A stretch of 64,000 nucleotides of DNA from Bradyrhizobium lupini (GTDB lineage Bacteria; Pseudomonadota; Alphaproteobacteria; Rhizobiales; Xanthobacteraceae), in assembly GCF_040939785.1 (NCBI RefSeq), contig NZ_CP162553.1:6281001-6345000 (forward strand). The letters run 5' to 3'. Positions 26,900-35,039 of this stretch are shown here, piece after piece. A program made the translations under genes and the position numbers. The notes below the pieces were generated by a model, which saw only the letters and a list, made by a program, of their open reading frames with translations, ran no database searches and was not told the DNA's origin. Numbering within the stretch: the first letter of the stretch is position 1; each line of letters starts with the position of its first letter.

Positions 26900-27661
26900 T
26901 CAGCTTCTGAGCTGGCCGCCGTCGGCCACGATCACGCTGCCGGTGATAAAGCCGCCACGCGGCGAAGCAAGGAAGGCGACGACGTCGGCGATCTCCCCGG
27001 GAGAGCCGAGCCGGCCTAGCGCCACCTCGCGCTGGAGCATGTCGTCGACCGCCTGCTTGTTTTCGGCGATCTTGCGCGCCCAGGTCCCGTCCGGGCTCAA
27101 GATGTTTCCGGGCGCGACTGCATTGATGCGGATGCCTTCCAGCGCCAGCGGCCGCGCCAGACCGCGCACGGTCGCATTCAGCGCCGCTTTGGCGGCATAG
27201 TAGGTGACCGGCGCGCCGAGCGCGGCCATGCCTGCGATCGAGGAGATGCAGACGATCGCGCGGTCGCCGCTGCCACGCGCCATTAGCGGCCGGGCCGCCT
27301 CGATCATGTTGGTGGCGGCGAAGAGATTGATGTCCATCACCCGCGACCACTCCGCCGCGGTTTCCTTCCCCGGAGGCACGGAAGCGCCGCTGCCGACGTT
27401 GCAAACGAGGATGTCGAGCCGTCCCCACTGCTTTTCGACATCCTGAACAAGGGTGGCGGCGGCGGCGGGATCGGTGACGTCAGCAACGTGAATCGAGCCG
27501 CGCCCGCCGACGTCCGTGCGGGCGGCGTTCAGCGCATCGGCGCCGCGCGCCGCAAGCGCGACGTTGGCGCCTTCTGCCGCGAGCGTTGTCGCGATTGCAA
27601 GCCCGATCCCGCGGCTGGCGCCGGTGACGAGAGCGACGCGATCGTCCAGCTCGAGCTTCAT
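26900..27661 (-). CDS. SDR-family oxidoreductase
   Basis: This 253-residue classical SDR has ALVTGASRGIGLAIA for NAD(P) binding, CNVGSG in place of the usual NNAG, the catalytic YYAAK and a normal end VIVADGGQLRS. Length and motifs are complete. It starts inside the end of the TIM-barrel gene (4-bp overlap at 27658-27661), and is one of three SDRs in this operon. Function is probably oxidation or reduction of a ring hydroxyl or keto group in the second nonulosonate-like pathway; the substrate cannot be read from sequence. Confidence 0.83.
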   Translation of the reverse strand: MKLELDDRVALVTGASRGIGLAIATTLAAEGANVALAARGADALNAARTDVGGRGSIHVADVTDPAAAATLVQDVEKQWGRLDILVCNVGSGASVPPGKETAAEWSRVMDINLFAATNMIEAARPLMARGSGDRAIVCISSIAGMAALGAPVTYYAAKAALNATVRGLARPLALEGIRINAVAPGNILSPDGTWARKIAENKQAVDDMLQREVALGRLGSPGEIADVVAFLASPRGGFITGSVIVADGGQLRS

Positions 27662-28506
27662 CGCGCCGCGTTCTCGATCCAGCGAACCGTCATGTCGCGG
27701 TACTTTGCCAGCGCGCCGGCGTGGTCGCCGTCGGCGGCACGCGCGGTTTGCAGGATGTACTGGCCCTTATAGCCGGATCGCTCGATCAGCCGGATCGTCT
27801 TGGCAAGGTCCGCGTTCCCGGTGCCGAGCGGCACGGTCGTGCCGCCGCGAACGCGGTCTTTCACGTGCACATTGAGGATGCGCGGCGCGTAGGCGCCGAT
27901 CTCCTCGTCGCTGTCATAACCGAGCGAGGCGCTGTTGCCGCTGTCGTAGTTGATGCCGAAGACGTCGGCTGGATACGCCTCCAGGAACCGGGCGAGCTCG
28001 CGCGGCGGCAGATCGGATTCGAACACGATCTTGACGTTCCGTCTTGCAAGCTGCTCGGAGCGAGCGAGCAACACGCGCTTCAACGTATCGCTGTCGCTCT
28101 CGCGCTCGATCTTGCCGTTGTCGACCAGCGGGATCACGATGAATTCGATGCCGATGCGGCTACAGGAGGCGATCAGCAGATCGAGGTCGGCGACGAGCGC
28201 GTCGCGCACGACGGCATCGACCTTCCAGAACGGCGCCTGCATGAAGCAGTCGCCGGTCAGGCTCGGAATTCGCACCCCATGCTCGCGTGACAGCGCGAGA
28301 ATGGCCTGTTGGCCCGGCTCGGTCGTCAGCGGGTTCTCGCGCAGCCGTTCCTGATCGATGGTCCATTCCATCCGCATCAGGCCGAGCGCCTTCGCACGCG
28401 AGAATTCCTCGCGCCACTCGTCCCAGGGGAATGCCTGGATCTTGCCGTCGACGAGACCCGAAAGCCTGCCTTGCATGAAGCCGATGCGTTCGAGCGTTGC
28501 GGTCAC
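27658..28506 (-). CDS. Sugar phosphate isomerase/epimerase-like TIM-barrel protein
   Basis: The start is the GTG at 28504-28506, which overlaps the upstream stop as GTGA; the 282-residue product begins TATLERIGFMQGRLSGLV after the initiator. FMQGRL, EFIVIPLVDNG, VFESDLPP, NYDSGNSASLGYD and LNVHVKDR give the glutamate, aspartate and histidine metal ligands of xylose-isomerase-like barrels (AP-endonuclease-2 fold). Members isomerise or epimerise sugars and sugar phosphates. It sits between two SDR genes and shares the fold with the C-terminal half of the NeuB fusion encoded three genes upstream, so both probably act in one pathway. Confidence 0.82.
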   Translation of the reverse strand: MTATLERIGFMQGRLSGLVDGKIQAFPWDEWREEFSRAKALGLMRMEWTIDQERLRENPLTTEPGQQAILALSREHGVRIPSLTGDCFMQAPFWKVDAVVRDALVADLDLLIASCSRIGIEFIVIPLVDNGKIERESDSDTLKRVLLARSEQLARRNVKIVFESDLPPRELARFLEAYPADVFGINYDSGNSASLGYDSDEEIGAYAPRILNVHVKDRVRGGTTVPLGTGNADLAKTIRLIERSGYKGQYILQTARAADGDHAGALAKYRDMTVRWIENAAR

Positions 28507-29267
28507 GGTTGCTTGTCCGAGTTGATGGCGAGGCCCTTTGTGGTCCAACCGCCGTCGATGAAGAGTTCCTGTCCGGTCACATAGGCGGAGGCTTCCGACG
28601 CCAGGAAGACGGCGGCTCCCACCATGTCGGCGGGCTGTCCCCAACGGCCGAGCATCGTGTGGCGACGCCTCGCCTCGTGCATGTCGGGATCGGCAAAACT
28701 CTTCGCGGTCATCTCGGTCGCGACATAGCCGGGCGCCAGCGCGTTGACGCGGATGCCGTCGGGCGCATAGTCGGTGGCGAGCGCACGCGTCAGCCCGGCA
28801 AGACCGGCCTTCGCCGCCACGTAGCCGGGATTTCCGGGAAAGCCGCGGACCGAATTGATGCTGGTGACGTTGATGATCGCAGCAGAGCCCGCGTTCTTCA
28901 GAAGCGGATGGGCGGCAAGGATGGTCGCGTAGACGCCGGTGAGGTCGGTTGCGACCGTGGCACGGAAGCGCGCGAGCTCGCTCCCGGCGCTTTGGGCCGG
29001 CAGGCTGATACCGGCGGCGTTGACCAGCGCGTCGATGCGTCCGCCTTGTGCGGCCACGGTGCGGAATGCGCTCTCGATGGCCTCGTCATCAGAGAGATCG
29101 CAGGCAACCGCGCTCACGCCCCGTGGTGCGGTCCCGGAACGGCTGAGGCCGAACACCGTAGCGCCCGCATCCTGCAGGCCGGTCGCGATCGCAGCGCCAA
29201 TACCGCGGGAGGCGCCGGTGACGACCGCGATCTTGCCGGCGAGAGAGAAGGCGCTGAGGTCAGGCAT
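28503..29267 (-). CDS. SDR-family oxidoreductase
   Basis: This 254-residue SDR has IAVVTGASRGIGAAIATGL, VNAAGIS, the catalytic Tyr and Lys in GYVAAKAGL, and the C-terminal YVTGQELFIDGGWTTKG. All classical SDR elements are intact. The gene overlaps the CMP-sugar synthetase gene by 8 bp and the TIM-barrel gene by 4 bp, so expression is tightly coupled with both. Substrate unknown; 3-oxoacyl-ACP reductase-like annotation would be a database artefact here, because context points to sugar chemistry. Confidence 0.85.
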   Translation of the reverse strand: MPDLSAFSLAGKIAVVTGASRGIGAAIATGLQDAGATVFGLSRSGTAPRGVSAVACDLSDDEAIESAFRTVAAQGGRIDALVNAAGISLPAQSAGSELARFRATVATDLTGVYATILAAHPLLKNAGSAAIINVTSINSVRGFPGNPGYVAAKAGLAGLTRALATDYAPDGIRVNALAPGYVATEMTAKSFADPDMHEARRRHTMLGRWGQPADMVGAAVFLASEASAYVTGQELFIDGGWTTKGLAINSDKQP

Positions 29268-29949
29268 ATCCGTAACTACGCATGATGGCGGCGCAAAGCT
29301 TGACGTCCTCGGGACGATCGATCTGGAACATCTTGTGACGATCCATCACGTGAAAACCGATCTTGCCGCCGAGACGATTGTTCTGCTCGCGCAGGAGTGA
29401 TGGGATCAGGACGTAGAACGAGCCGTTCTCCAGGTAGCGCTTCTCGATCTGCTGCCGCATGCGCCGATTGTGATAGTCGTAGTTGATCGGCTCCGGCCCG
29501 CTCGCGCCGATACGCCAGTTGAAATAATCCTCGACCTCGCAGACCGAGAGCAGGCTGTCGAGATGGTCGCGATCGAAGGTCGCAAGCGCGTTCTCGATGT
29601 CGCTGGACTCGCGGATCGGCGACGTCGCCTGGAGCGCGACGATCCGCTCGAATCGCCCCATCCGCTCGTCGGTCGCGTTGAGCGCGTGCAGCCAGGCGGA
29701 TTCGGAGGAGGCGAGGTCACCCGAGATGTCTTCGGGGCGCCGCACGCCGACGGCGCCGGCAGCTTCGGCCGCGGCAAGGATATTGTCGCTGTCGGAAGAG
29801 ACTGCCACGACGTCGACGCCGCGCGCCGCGCGTGCCTGCTCGACCGTCCACGCGATCAACGGCTTGCCGCAGAGATCGAGCAGGTTCTTGTGCGGAATGC
29901 CCTTCGAGCCGCCGCGCGCAGCGATCACGGCCAGCGTCTTGCGCGCCAT
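29260..29949 (-). CDS. neuA: CMP-nonulosonate synthetase, second NeuA-family enzyme
   Basis: This 229-residue protein begins TLAVIAARGGSKGIPHKNL, the CTP-binding signature of acylneuraminate cytidylyltransferases, and contains VALQATSPIRESSDI, ENGSFYVLIPSLL and QIDRPEDVKL, all in family order. It differs widely from the LegF-like enzyme at 2587, so it likely uses another acid sugar. The start overlaps the stop of the NeuB-fusion gene by one base, linking the condensing and activating steps. Its presence next to the NeuB fusion is the strongest reason to treat this operon as a second nonulosonate pathway. Confidence 0.9.
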   Translation of the reverse strand: MARKTLAVIAARGGSKGIPHKNLLDLCGKPLIAWTVEQARAARGVDVVAVSSDSDNILAAAEAAGAVGVRRPEDISGDLASSESAWLHALNATDERMGRFERIVALQATSPIRESSDIENALATFDRDHLDSLLSVCEVEDYFNWRIGASGPEPINYDYHNRRMRQQIEKRYLENGSFYVLIPSLLREQNNRLGGKIGFHVMDRHKMFQIDRPEDVKLCAAIMRSYGYA

Positions 29950-31874
29950 CAGATATGCCCCTCGAGCCGCTCGAGCGCGATCCAGAAGCCTTCACCCATA
30001 TTCTTGTGGCCCTGCCAGATTTCGGGAATGAAGGACGCGGTCGGCGCATGCTTGCGCAACACCCGTCCGATTTCGTCGAAATCGATCTCGCCTTCGCCGA
30101 CCTGGAGCCCTTCGCCGTCGAGTCCCTTGGCGTCCCCGAAATGCAAATGCGCAGTGTGGGGCCCGAGCTCCGCCAAGCCTTGTGCGAAGTCGAAGCCGAA
30201 ATGGTTGGCGGCGAGCTTGGTGTGTGAGATGTCAACGCACATCCGCAGATCATGCTTGGCGCAAAACGCGGCGGATTCCTCCGGGAAGATAAAGATGTTC
30301 TGGTGGCGCTGGCCGCCGAAATGCCAGGGGAACGGCGCCATCGTTTGCGGCGTCAGCTCGACGCCGTCCATGTCGAGTTCCTTCAGGCTCTGGGCGAAGA
30401 TGCGGTAGCGCTCGGCCTTCTCCTCCGGCGGCAATGGCTCGTCCATGGTGAAGCCGCCGATGTTGGCGACGATGGGCGGGCGCTTCGTCTTGGGAAAGAA
30501 TTTCTTCAGGCCGCGGGTGATGTCGATCACCGCCTGGGTCTGCTCCAGCGAATATCGCCGCAGCGCCTCGTCGGGGGTTGCAAGGTCCATCAGCTTGGAG
30601 CCGGCAAACAGCTCCGGCGCATGCACGACGAAGCCGAGATCATAGGTGCCGGAGAGATACGTCGCGGGGTCGCGCTCCATGTCGCTGTAGCTGAGATGGA
30701 ACTCGATGATATCTGGCTCGCAGATCTCCAGGAAGCGCGCGGTGTCGTGATAGCGCACCGGCACGCCCCAGGGCCGGTCGAAGCGGTAGCGCCGCGCTTT
30801 TGCGATGCCTTCGTCGAGGTCGCTCTGGAAGAAATAGTCATCGGCCGCCATCGTCCGCGTCAGCTTGCGGCCGAGCAGGGCCGGCATCTTCAGCGGCGAC
30901 AGGCCTTGACCCGGGCTCTTCACGGCGATGTCGCTGTCGGAGATCACGGTGCCGGCCGGAAGGTCGCGCGCGGCCACCAGGCTCTTGGCAAGGTTTTCAC
31001 GGTTGATCAGCTCACCCTGGCTCAGCGCGCGCTCTGCCAGTTGCTCGCCGCGCGCCGCCTCCACTTCGCGGATGCCCGAGACCAGCGTCTTGAATTCTTC
31101 CGGCTCCAGGCTCGCGGCGTGGTCCGGACCTTCCATCCCGCGGTCGAGCGTGATGTGGCGTTCGATAACGACGGCGCCAAGTGCCACCGCGGCCGTCGAA
31201 ACGGCGACGCCGCGCTCATGGCCCGAATAGCCGACGAGCGGATGGATCTCGCGCAGCGTTTCCATGAAACGCAGATGGATGTTGTGGAGCGCGGCCGGAT
31301 AGGTGCTCTGGCAGTGCAGCAGCACGTAGCTCGCATCGCGGTCGTCGAGGAATTTCGCCGCGGTCTTGATTTCGTCCGTCGTGCTCATGCCGGTCGAGAC
31401 GATCAACGTCTTGCCGGTGCCGGCAAGGCACGCCAGCAGCGGCAGATTGGTGAGATCGGCGGAAGCGACCTTGTAGGCCTGCACGCCGAACTCTTCGAGC
31501 ACGGCGACGCTCTTTGCATCCCAGGGCGTGCAGAGATACTGGATGCCCTTGGCTGCGCAGTACTCGGCGATCTTCCTCTGCTGTGCGATCGGCAGCTCGA
31601 AGCGGCGCAGCAGATCGAGCGTATATTCGACGGCGAGGTCGTCGTCCTTCCCGGACAGGCTCGAAGCGCGATAGACCTCGTCGAGCTTGCGCATCTGGAA
31701 TTTGGCGCAATCGGCACCGGCCGCGACCGCGGCATCGACCAGCGCAATGGCGCGATCGAAGTTGCCATTGTGGTTGTTGCCGATCTCGGCGATGACGTAG
31801 CAGGGTTCGCCATCGCCCAGAAGACGGTTGCCGATGCGGACGGGGGCAGGCTGGTTGGGCGATGTCATCAACAT
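29949..31874 (-). CDS. NeuB-family synthase fused to a TIM-barrel isomerase-like domain
   Basis: This 641-residue protein has three parts. Residues about 20-285 are a NeuB-type synthase ([64 protein letters not shown]). Residues about 295-360 are a SAF domain (LVAARDLPAGTVISDSDI). Residues about 370-640 are a xylose-isomerase-like barrel with IIEFHLSYSD, VDISHTKLAAN, HLHFGDAKG and FIPEIWQGH carrying likely metal ligands. A normal NeuB ends near residue 350, so the barrel is an extra domain. The fusion would couple condensation with PEP to an isomerase or epimerase step. The next gene downstream is a NeuA homologue (1-bp overlap). Specificity is unknown. Confidence 0.9.
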   Translation of the reverse strand: MLMTSPNQPAPVRIGNRLLGDGEPCYVIAEIGNNHNGNFDRAIALVDAAVAAGADCAKFQMRKLDEVYRASSLSGKDDDLAVEYTLDLLRRFELPIAQQRKIAEYCAAKGIQYLCTPWDAKSVAVLEEFGVQAYKVASADLTNLPLLACLAGTGKTLIVSTGMSTTDEIKTAAKFLDDRDASYVLLHCQSTYPAALHNIHLRFMETLREIHPLVGYSGHERGVAVSTAAVALGAVVIERHITLDRGMEGPDHAASLEPEEFKTLVSGIREVEAARGEQLAERALSQGELINRENLAKSLVAARDLPAGTVISDSDIAVKSPGQGLSPLKMPALLGRKLTRTMAADDYFFQSDLDEGIAKARRYRFDRPWGVPVRYHDTARFLEICEPDIIEFHLSYSDMERDPATYLSGTYDLGFVVHAPELFAGSKLMDLATPDEALRRYSLEQTQAVIDITRGLKKFFPKTKRPPIVANIGGFTMDEPLPPEEKAERYRIFAQSLKELDMDGVELTPQTMAPFPWHFGGQRHQNIFIFPEESAAFCAKHDLRMCVDISHTKLAANHFGFDFAQGLAELGPHTAHLHFGDAKGLDGEGLQVGEGEIDFDEIGRVLRKHAPTASFIPEIWQGHKNMGEGFWIALERLEGHI

Positions 31875-31889
31875 TCTCGTCTCATATCG

Positions 31890-33266
31890 TCAGGCGAATC
31901 GCGCGGGAAAGCGCGACTTCCACGTCCGCAGCCCGTTCTCTTCGAACATGATGCGCGAACAGCTGTGCCCCTGCTGTTCCAGTGCGGCAATGAGCTGATA
32001 GCGCTCGAACGGACGCACGAAGAACATGAAGTAACCGCCGCCACCGGCGCCCAGTAGCTTGCCGCCGACCGCGCCGTGCTGTTTGGCGAAATCGTAGATC
32101 GCATCGATCGCGTCCGATGAGATCTTCGAGCTAAGCTTCCGCTTGGCGTGCCAGGCGTCGTCGATCAGCCGGCCGCATTCCAGCAACTGGCCGCGCAGCA
32201 GATGCCGCCGGATGTCGCGCGTCACTTCCTTCTGCTTGGCGGCCGCGGCGACGGCGTCGTTGGTCTCGTGCTGGGCCTTCTGGTCGCGGTGGATGGCGCC
32301 GGAATCGCGGCCGGAGCCGGTGTAGCAGAGTACTAGGCTTTCCTCGAGCTCGGCGATGATGTTGGGATCGAGACGAAGCGGCACGATAGTGTTCTGGTCG
32401 GCGAAGAACTCCATGTGATTGAAGCCGCCGAACACGGTGGCATACTGATCTTGCCAGCCGCCGGGAATGTTAAGCATCAGCCGCTCGGCCTGGAACGCCA
32501 TCTCGGCGACCTCGTGACGGTCCCATTGGTCGCCGCGAAATTCGTTGAAGCAGCCGATGATGGCGGACGAGACCACTGCCGAGCCACCGAGTCCGGAGCC
32601 GACCGGGAAATCGGCGGACACTTCGAGCTCGAAGCCGTAAGTCGGCTTGATCAGGCGCACGACCGACTTGATGAGCGCGAGATCGCCGCCCGAGCCAAGT
32701 TCTGCGAGATCGCCGACCTCGACCGTACAGCGGAAATCGTGCGAATAGATCCTGATGCTGGGATCGCTCCGTCGCCGCAGCGTTGCGTGAGCGTACATCT
32801 TGATCGTGGCGTTGATGACAGCGCCGCCGTCATTTGCCACGAAATAATGCGTCAGGTCGGTGCCGCCGCCGGAGAAGCTGATCCGCACCGGCGAGCGCGC
32901 GCGCGCGAACACTTCGCTCTCTTCCGATAGGTTGAACAGCTCGCGGCTGAATACGTCGACCAGCCGTCCCTCGCCATCGAGGATCGGCACCACGTGCACC
33001 CGCTGGTCGAGCAGCTTGAGGATTTGCTCGCGCGGCCCGCCGCTGCGCGCCCAGACGAAGTTGCGATTGATGCACGTTGCCACCTGGTGCTGAATCGTGG
33101 TGCCGGTCAGCATGCGCCTGCGGATGTCACCGTCGGTCACCGCGCCGACGATTCGCCCGGTTGTGTCCTGCGCAAACAGGATACCGAGCATGTTCGCATT
33201 CAGGCGCCGGAAGGCTTCCTCAATGGTCTCGGTCTCGGCGATGGTGACGAGAGTTCGTTCGAGCAC
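31890..33266 (-). CDS. CBS-domain GHMP sugar kinase (HddA-like)
   Basis: A CBS pair (first about 115 residues, with GAVTDGDIRRRML) is fused to a GHMP kinase: RSPVRISFSGGGTDLTHYF (substrate loop), VGSGLGGSAVVSSAI (ATP-binding motif 2) and KLLGAGGGGYFMFFV (motif 3). The kinase part resembles HddA, which phosphorylates D-glycero-D-manno-heptose 7-phosphate at C1, and fucose-type kinases. The open frame reaches 33365; I prefer the GTG at 33266 because the CBS fold begins just after it, but no strong ribosome site settles this. It is the first gene of the operon, mirroring the CBS-nucleotidyltransferase that heads the legionaminate operon. The substrate is unknown. Confidence 0.85.
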   Translation of the reverse strand: MLERTLVTIAETETIEEAFRRLNANMLGILFAQDTTGRIVGAVTDGDIRRRMLTGTTIQHQVATCINRNFVWARSGGPREQILKLLDQRVHVVPILDGEGRLVDVFSRELFNLSEESEVFARARSPVRISFSGGGTDLTHYFVANDGGAVINATIKMYAHATLRRRSDPSIRIYSHDFRCTVEVGDLAELGSGGDLALIKSVVRLIKPTYGFELEVSADFPVGSGLGGSAVVSSAIIGCFNEFRGDQWDRHEVAEMAFQAERLMLNIPGGWQDQYATVFGGFNHMEFFADQNTIVPLRLDPNIIAELEESLVLCYTGSGRDSGAIHRDQKAQHETNDAVAAAAKQKEVTRDIRRHLLRGQLLECGRLIDDAWHAKRKLSSKISSDAIDAIYDFAKQHGAVGGKLLGAGGGGYFMFFVRPFERYQLIAALEQQGHSCSRIMFEENGLRTWKSRFPARFA

Positions 33267-33459
33267 GTTTGGGGTCCAGGAAGGGCCTACTCCAGGCCAT
33301 ATCGTAAGCAGGGTTGGTAATACGGGAGCCACAGGGTCGATGCAAGGTTCCAGGGCCCGAGGCATTGCCCCAAAATAGCTGCGCCAGGCCTCCGCCGTGC
33401 CGTTGCCGGTTTACATTGGCCGCGGTTTCTGTAGAAGGCTCGCGGAAGGGCTACACGAC

Positions 33460-34239
33460 ATGCATGTGATCGGAATCAGTTCGGGGATCAAGCACGGCCA
33501 CCACGATGGCGCGGCGGTGCTGTTGCGCAACGGCGAGTTGATCGCAGCCGTCGAAAGGAGCGCTCCGCGACGCCAAGACGGGCTGCGGCGACGACTGCAT
33601 CGCCGGCGGCGTGGGGCTGAACTGCAAGATGAACATGGAGACCGCGGCCGAACCGTCCGTGAGGCGTCTCTACGTTCCGCGGTGCCGCGCGACGCGGGCG
33701 TGGCGCTGGGCGCCGCGATGATGAAATGAGCCGAGGCAGGCCATGCCATCGCGCCGCTGACCGACCCTTATTGGGGCCCGAAATATTCCAGCGACACGAT
33801 TCGCGAGACGGTGGACAAGATCGGCGCGCGGTTCGAGTTGCTCGACGATCCCGTGTCGCGCTGCGAGGAGTTTCGCCCGTTCTGCCCGTCGGTGTTGTGC
33901 GAGCGCCAGGCCGAATATTCTGAAAACACCTTCCACGCGCCCTTCATGGTAGTGACGTTTCCGGTCAACCAGAATGTCGCCGACACGATGCCTGCGGTGG
34001 TTCATGTCGACAACACCGCGCGAATCCAGAGCGTCCATGCGGACAGCAATCCTCTCTACGACCGATTAATCGGCGAGTTCGCGGAAGCCACGTTGCTGCC
34101 CGTCCTGATCAACACGAGCCTCAACATTAACGAGCAGTCGACCATGAATGCGCCCCTGGAGGCGCTTCATACGTATTTTCTGCACGGTCTGGACGTGTTG
34201 TATCTCGGCAACTATCGGCTGACCATAGCGGGCGGCTAA
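33460..34239 (+). pseudogene. Decayed carbamoyltransferase (NodU/CmcH-type)
   Basis: The 5' part reads MHVIGISSGIKHGHHDGAAV, typical of the carbamoyltransferase N-terminus. After about 35 codons the sequence jumps to a remnant of the late GGV-LN motif (CIAGGVGLNCKMN, another frame), then DAGVALGAAMMK, a TGA stop at 33727-33729 where Trp is expected, and a well-preserved C-terminal part (33730-34239) with YWGPKYSSDTIRE, RPFCPSVLCE and VLINTSLNINEQS. Several hundred residues of the middle are missing, and at least one frameshift and one stop are present. Intact enzymes carbamoylate sugars, for example on Nod factors. This is a true relic rather than a sequencing error. Confidence 0.85.
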
Positions 34240-35039
34240 CAAGGGTTGACCCAGGCAGCCGTCCGGCCTCGCTGTCACGATAGTCTCTGACAATTTCCTT
34301 GATGGCCGGTGCGACCGGTCTTGACCACAGTTTCAATCGGCCATTCACTGCTCGCGAGGTAAATGCCGTATCTTTTTTCGATCCGGAGCTTCCGTGGGTG
34401 AGTGACCCGCGTGCTTCTCTTCACCTCGGGGCTTACGGTTTCCCTGTTGGTTCGCGCACATAGGCAAAATATTTGTCGGCGACTGCCGGTACCGTACGCC
34501 ACGGTCACTCTCTTCGAGCGCTCTGCCGCTGCATATCTTGTCATGAGCAACACGTACCGTGTCCTTCATTCGGAGGCAAAAAGCCTTCATCCGAATCGGC
34601 GGGAATCGATTGCGCGCCACAAACTGCTGTTTGCATCTCCGATCAGATCGTGTTCCCCGAGTGGAAGCCGTCTATCTTTCTAGCGCAGACGTAATAGTGA
34701 ACATGGAGTGTATCGCCAGATATTTCGAAAAGTCCGAATTGAAGTAACGGCGCCCTGATCGTGTAATCACGGGAGTAGCCGTGATCGTTCGATTGTTCGG
34801 CAAAACGCTGCACCAACATCATGAGCACGCGCCGCTCGAGGCGCTTCATACCAATTCCTTCTTGAGGCTTGACGTGCCTGTATCTCGGCAGGTGTCGGCT
34901 GTCAAAGCAGATTTGAGAAAGCCGGGCTCAGAACGGGGGCCAGCTCGTTGCTAGTTGTCGGACGCCCGGTGAAGCAGCGAAAGAGGTTTTCAGTGGCCGG
35001 TCGACCAATCTGCCGGGCGGGTTGCGCCGGCAGGGATAG
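34240..35039. other. Gene-free stretch with degraded sequence
   Basis: About 800 bases with only short, mutually overlapping frames and no recognised protein, RNA or IS. It contains, near its right end, a second relic of the carbamoyltransferase 3' end (listed separately). Base composition is more AT-rich than in the flanking genes. It probably consists of decayed coding DNA. Confidence 0.5.
34820..34906 (+). pseudogene. Second relic of the carbamoyltransferase 3' end
   Basis: This segment aligns with 34148-34235, the 3' end of the carbamoyltransferase relic. GCGCCGCTCGAGGCGCTTCA here matches GCGCCCCTGGAGGCGCTTCA there, giving the peptide APLEALHT in both. Further on, CTTGACGTG matches CTGGACGTG and TGTATCTCGG is identical, with a one-base length difference between. 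The copy is degraded and not part of any long frame. It suggests a former tandem duplication or two linked carbamoyltransferase genes. Confidence 0.6.

Noticed and set aside
30252..32057. 601-codon plus-strand open frame
   Set aside because: Antisense to the NeuB-fusion gene, no family feature, low-complexity composition.
33397..33459. Upstream extension of the carbamoyltransferase frame
   Set aside because: Homology-like sequence begins at MHVIGIS (33460); upstream codons look like non-coding DNA.
34643..34849. 68-codon minus-strand frame in the gene-poor stretch
   Set aside because: It overlaps the second carbamoyltransferase relic antisense and has no recognisable feature.
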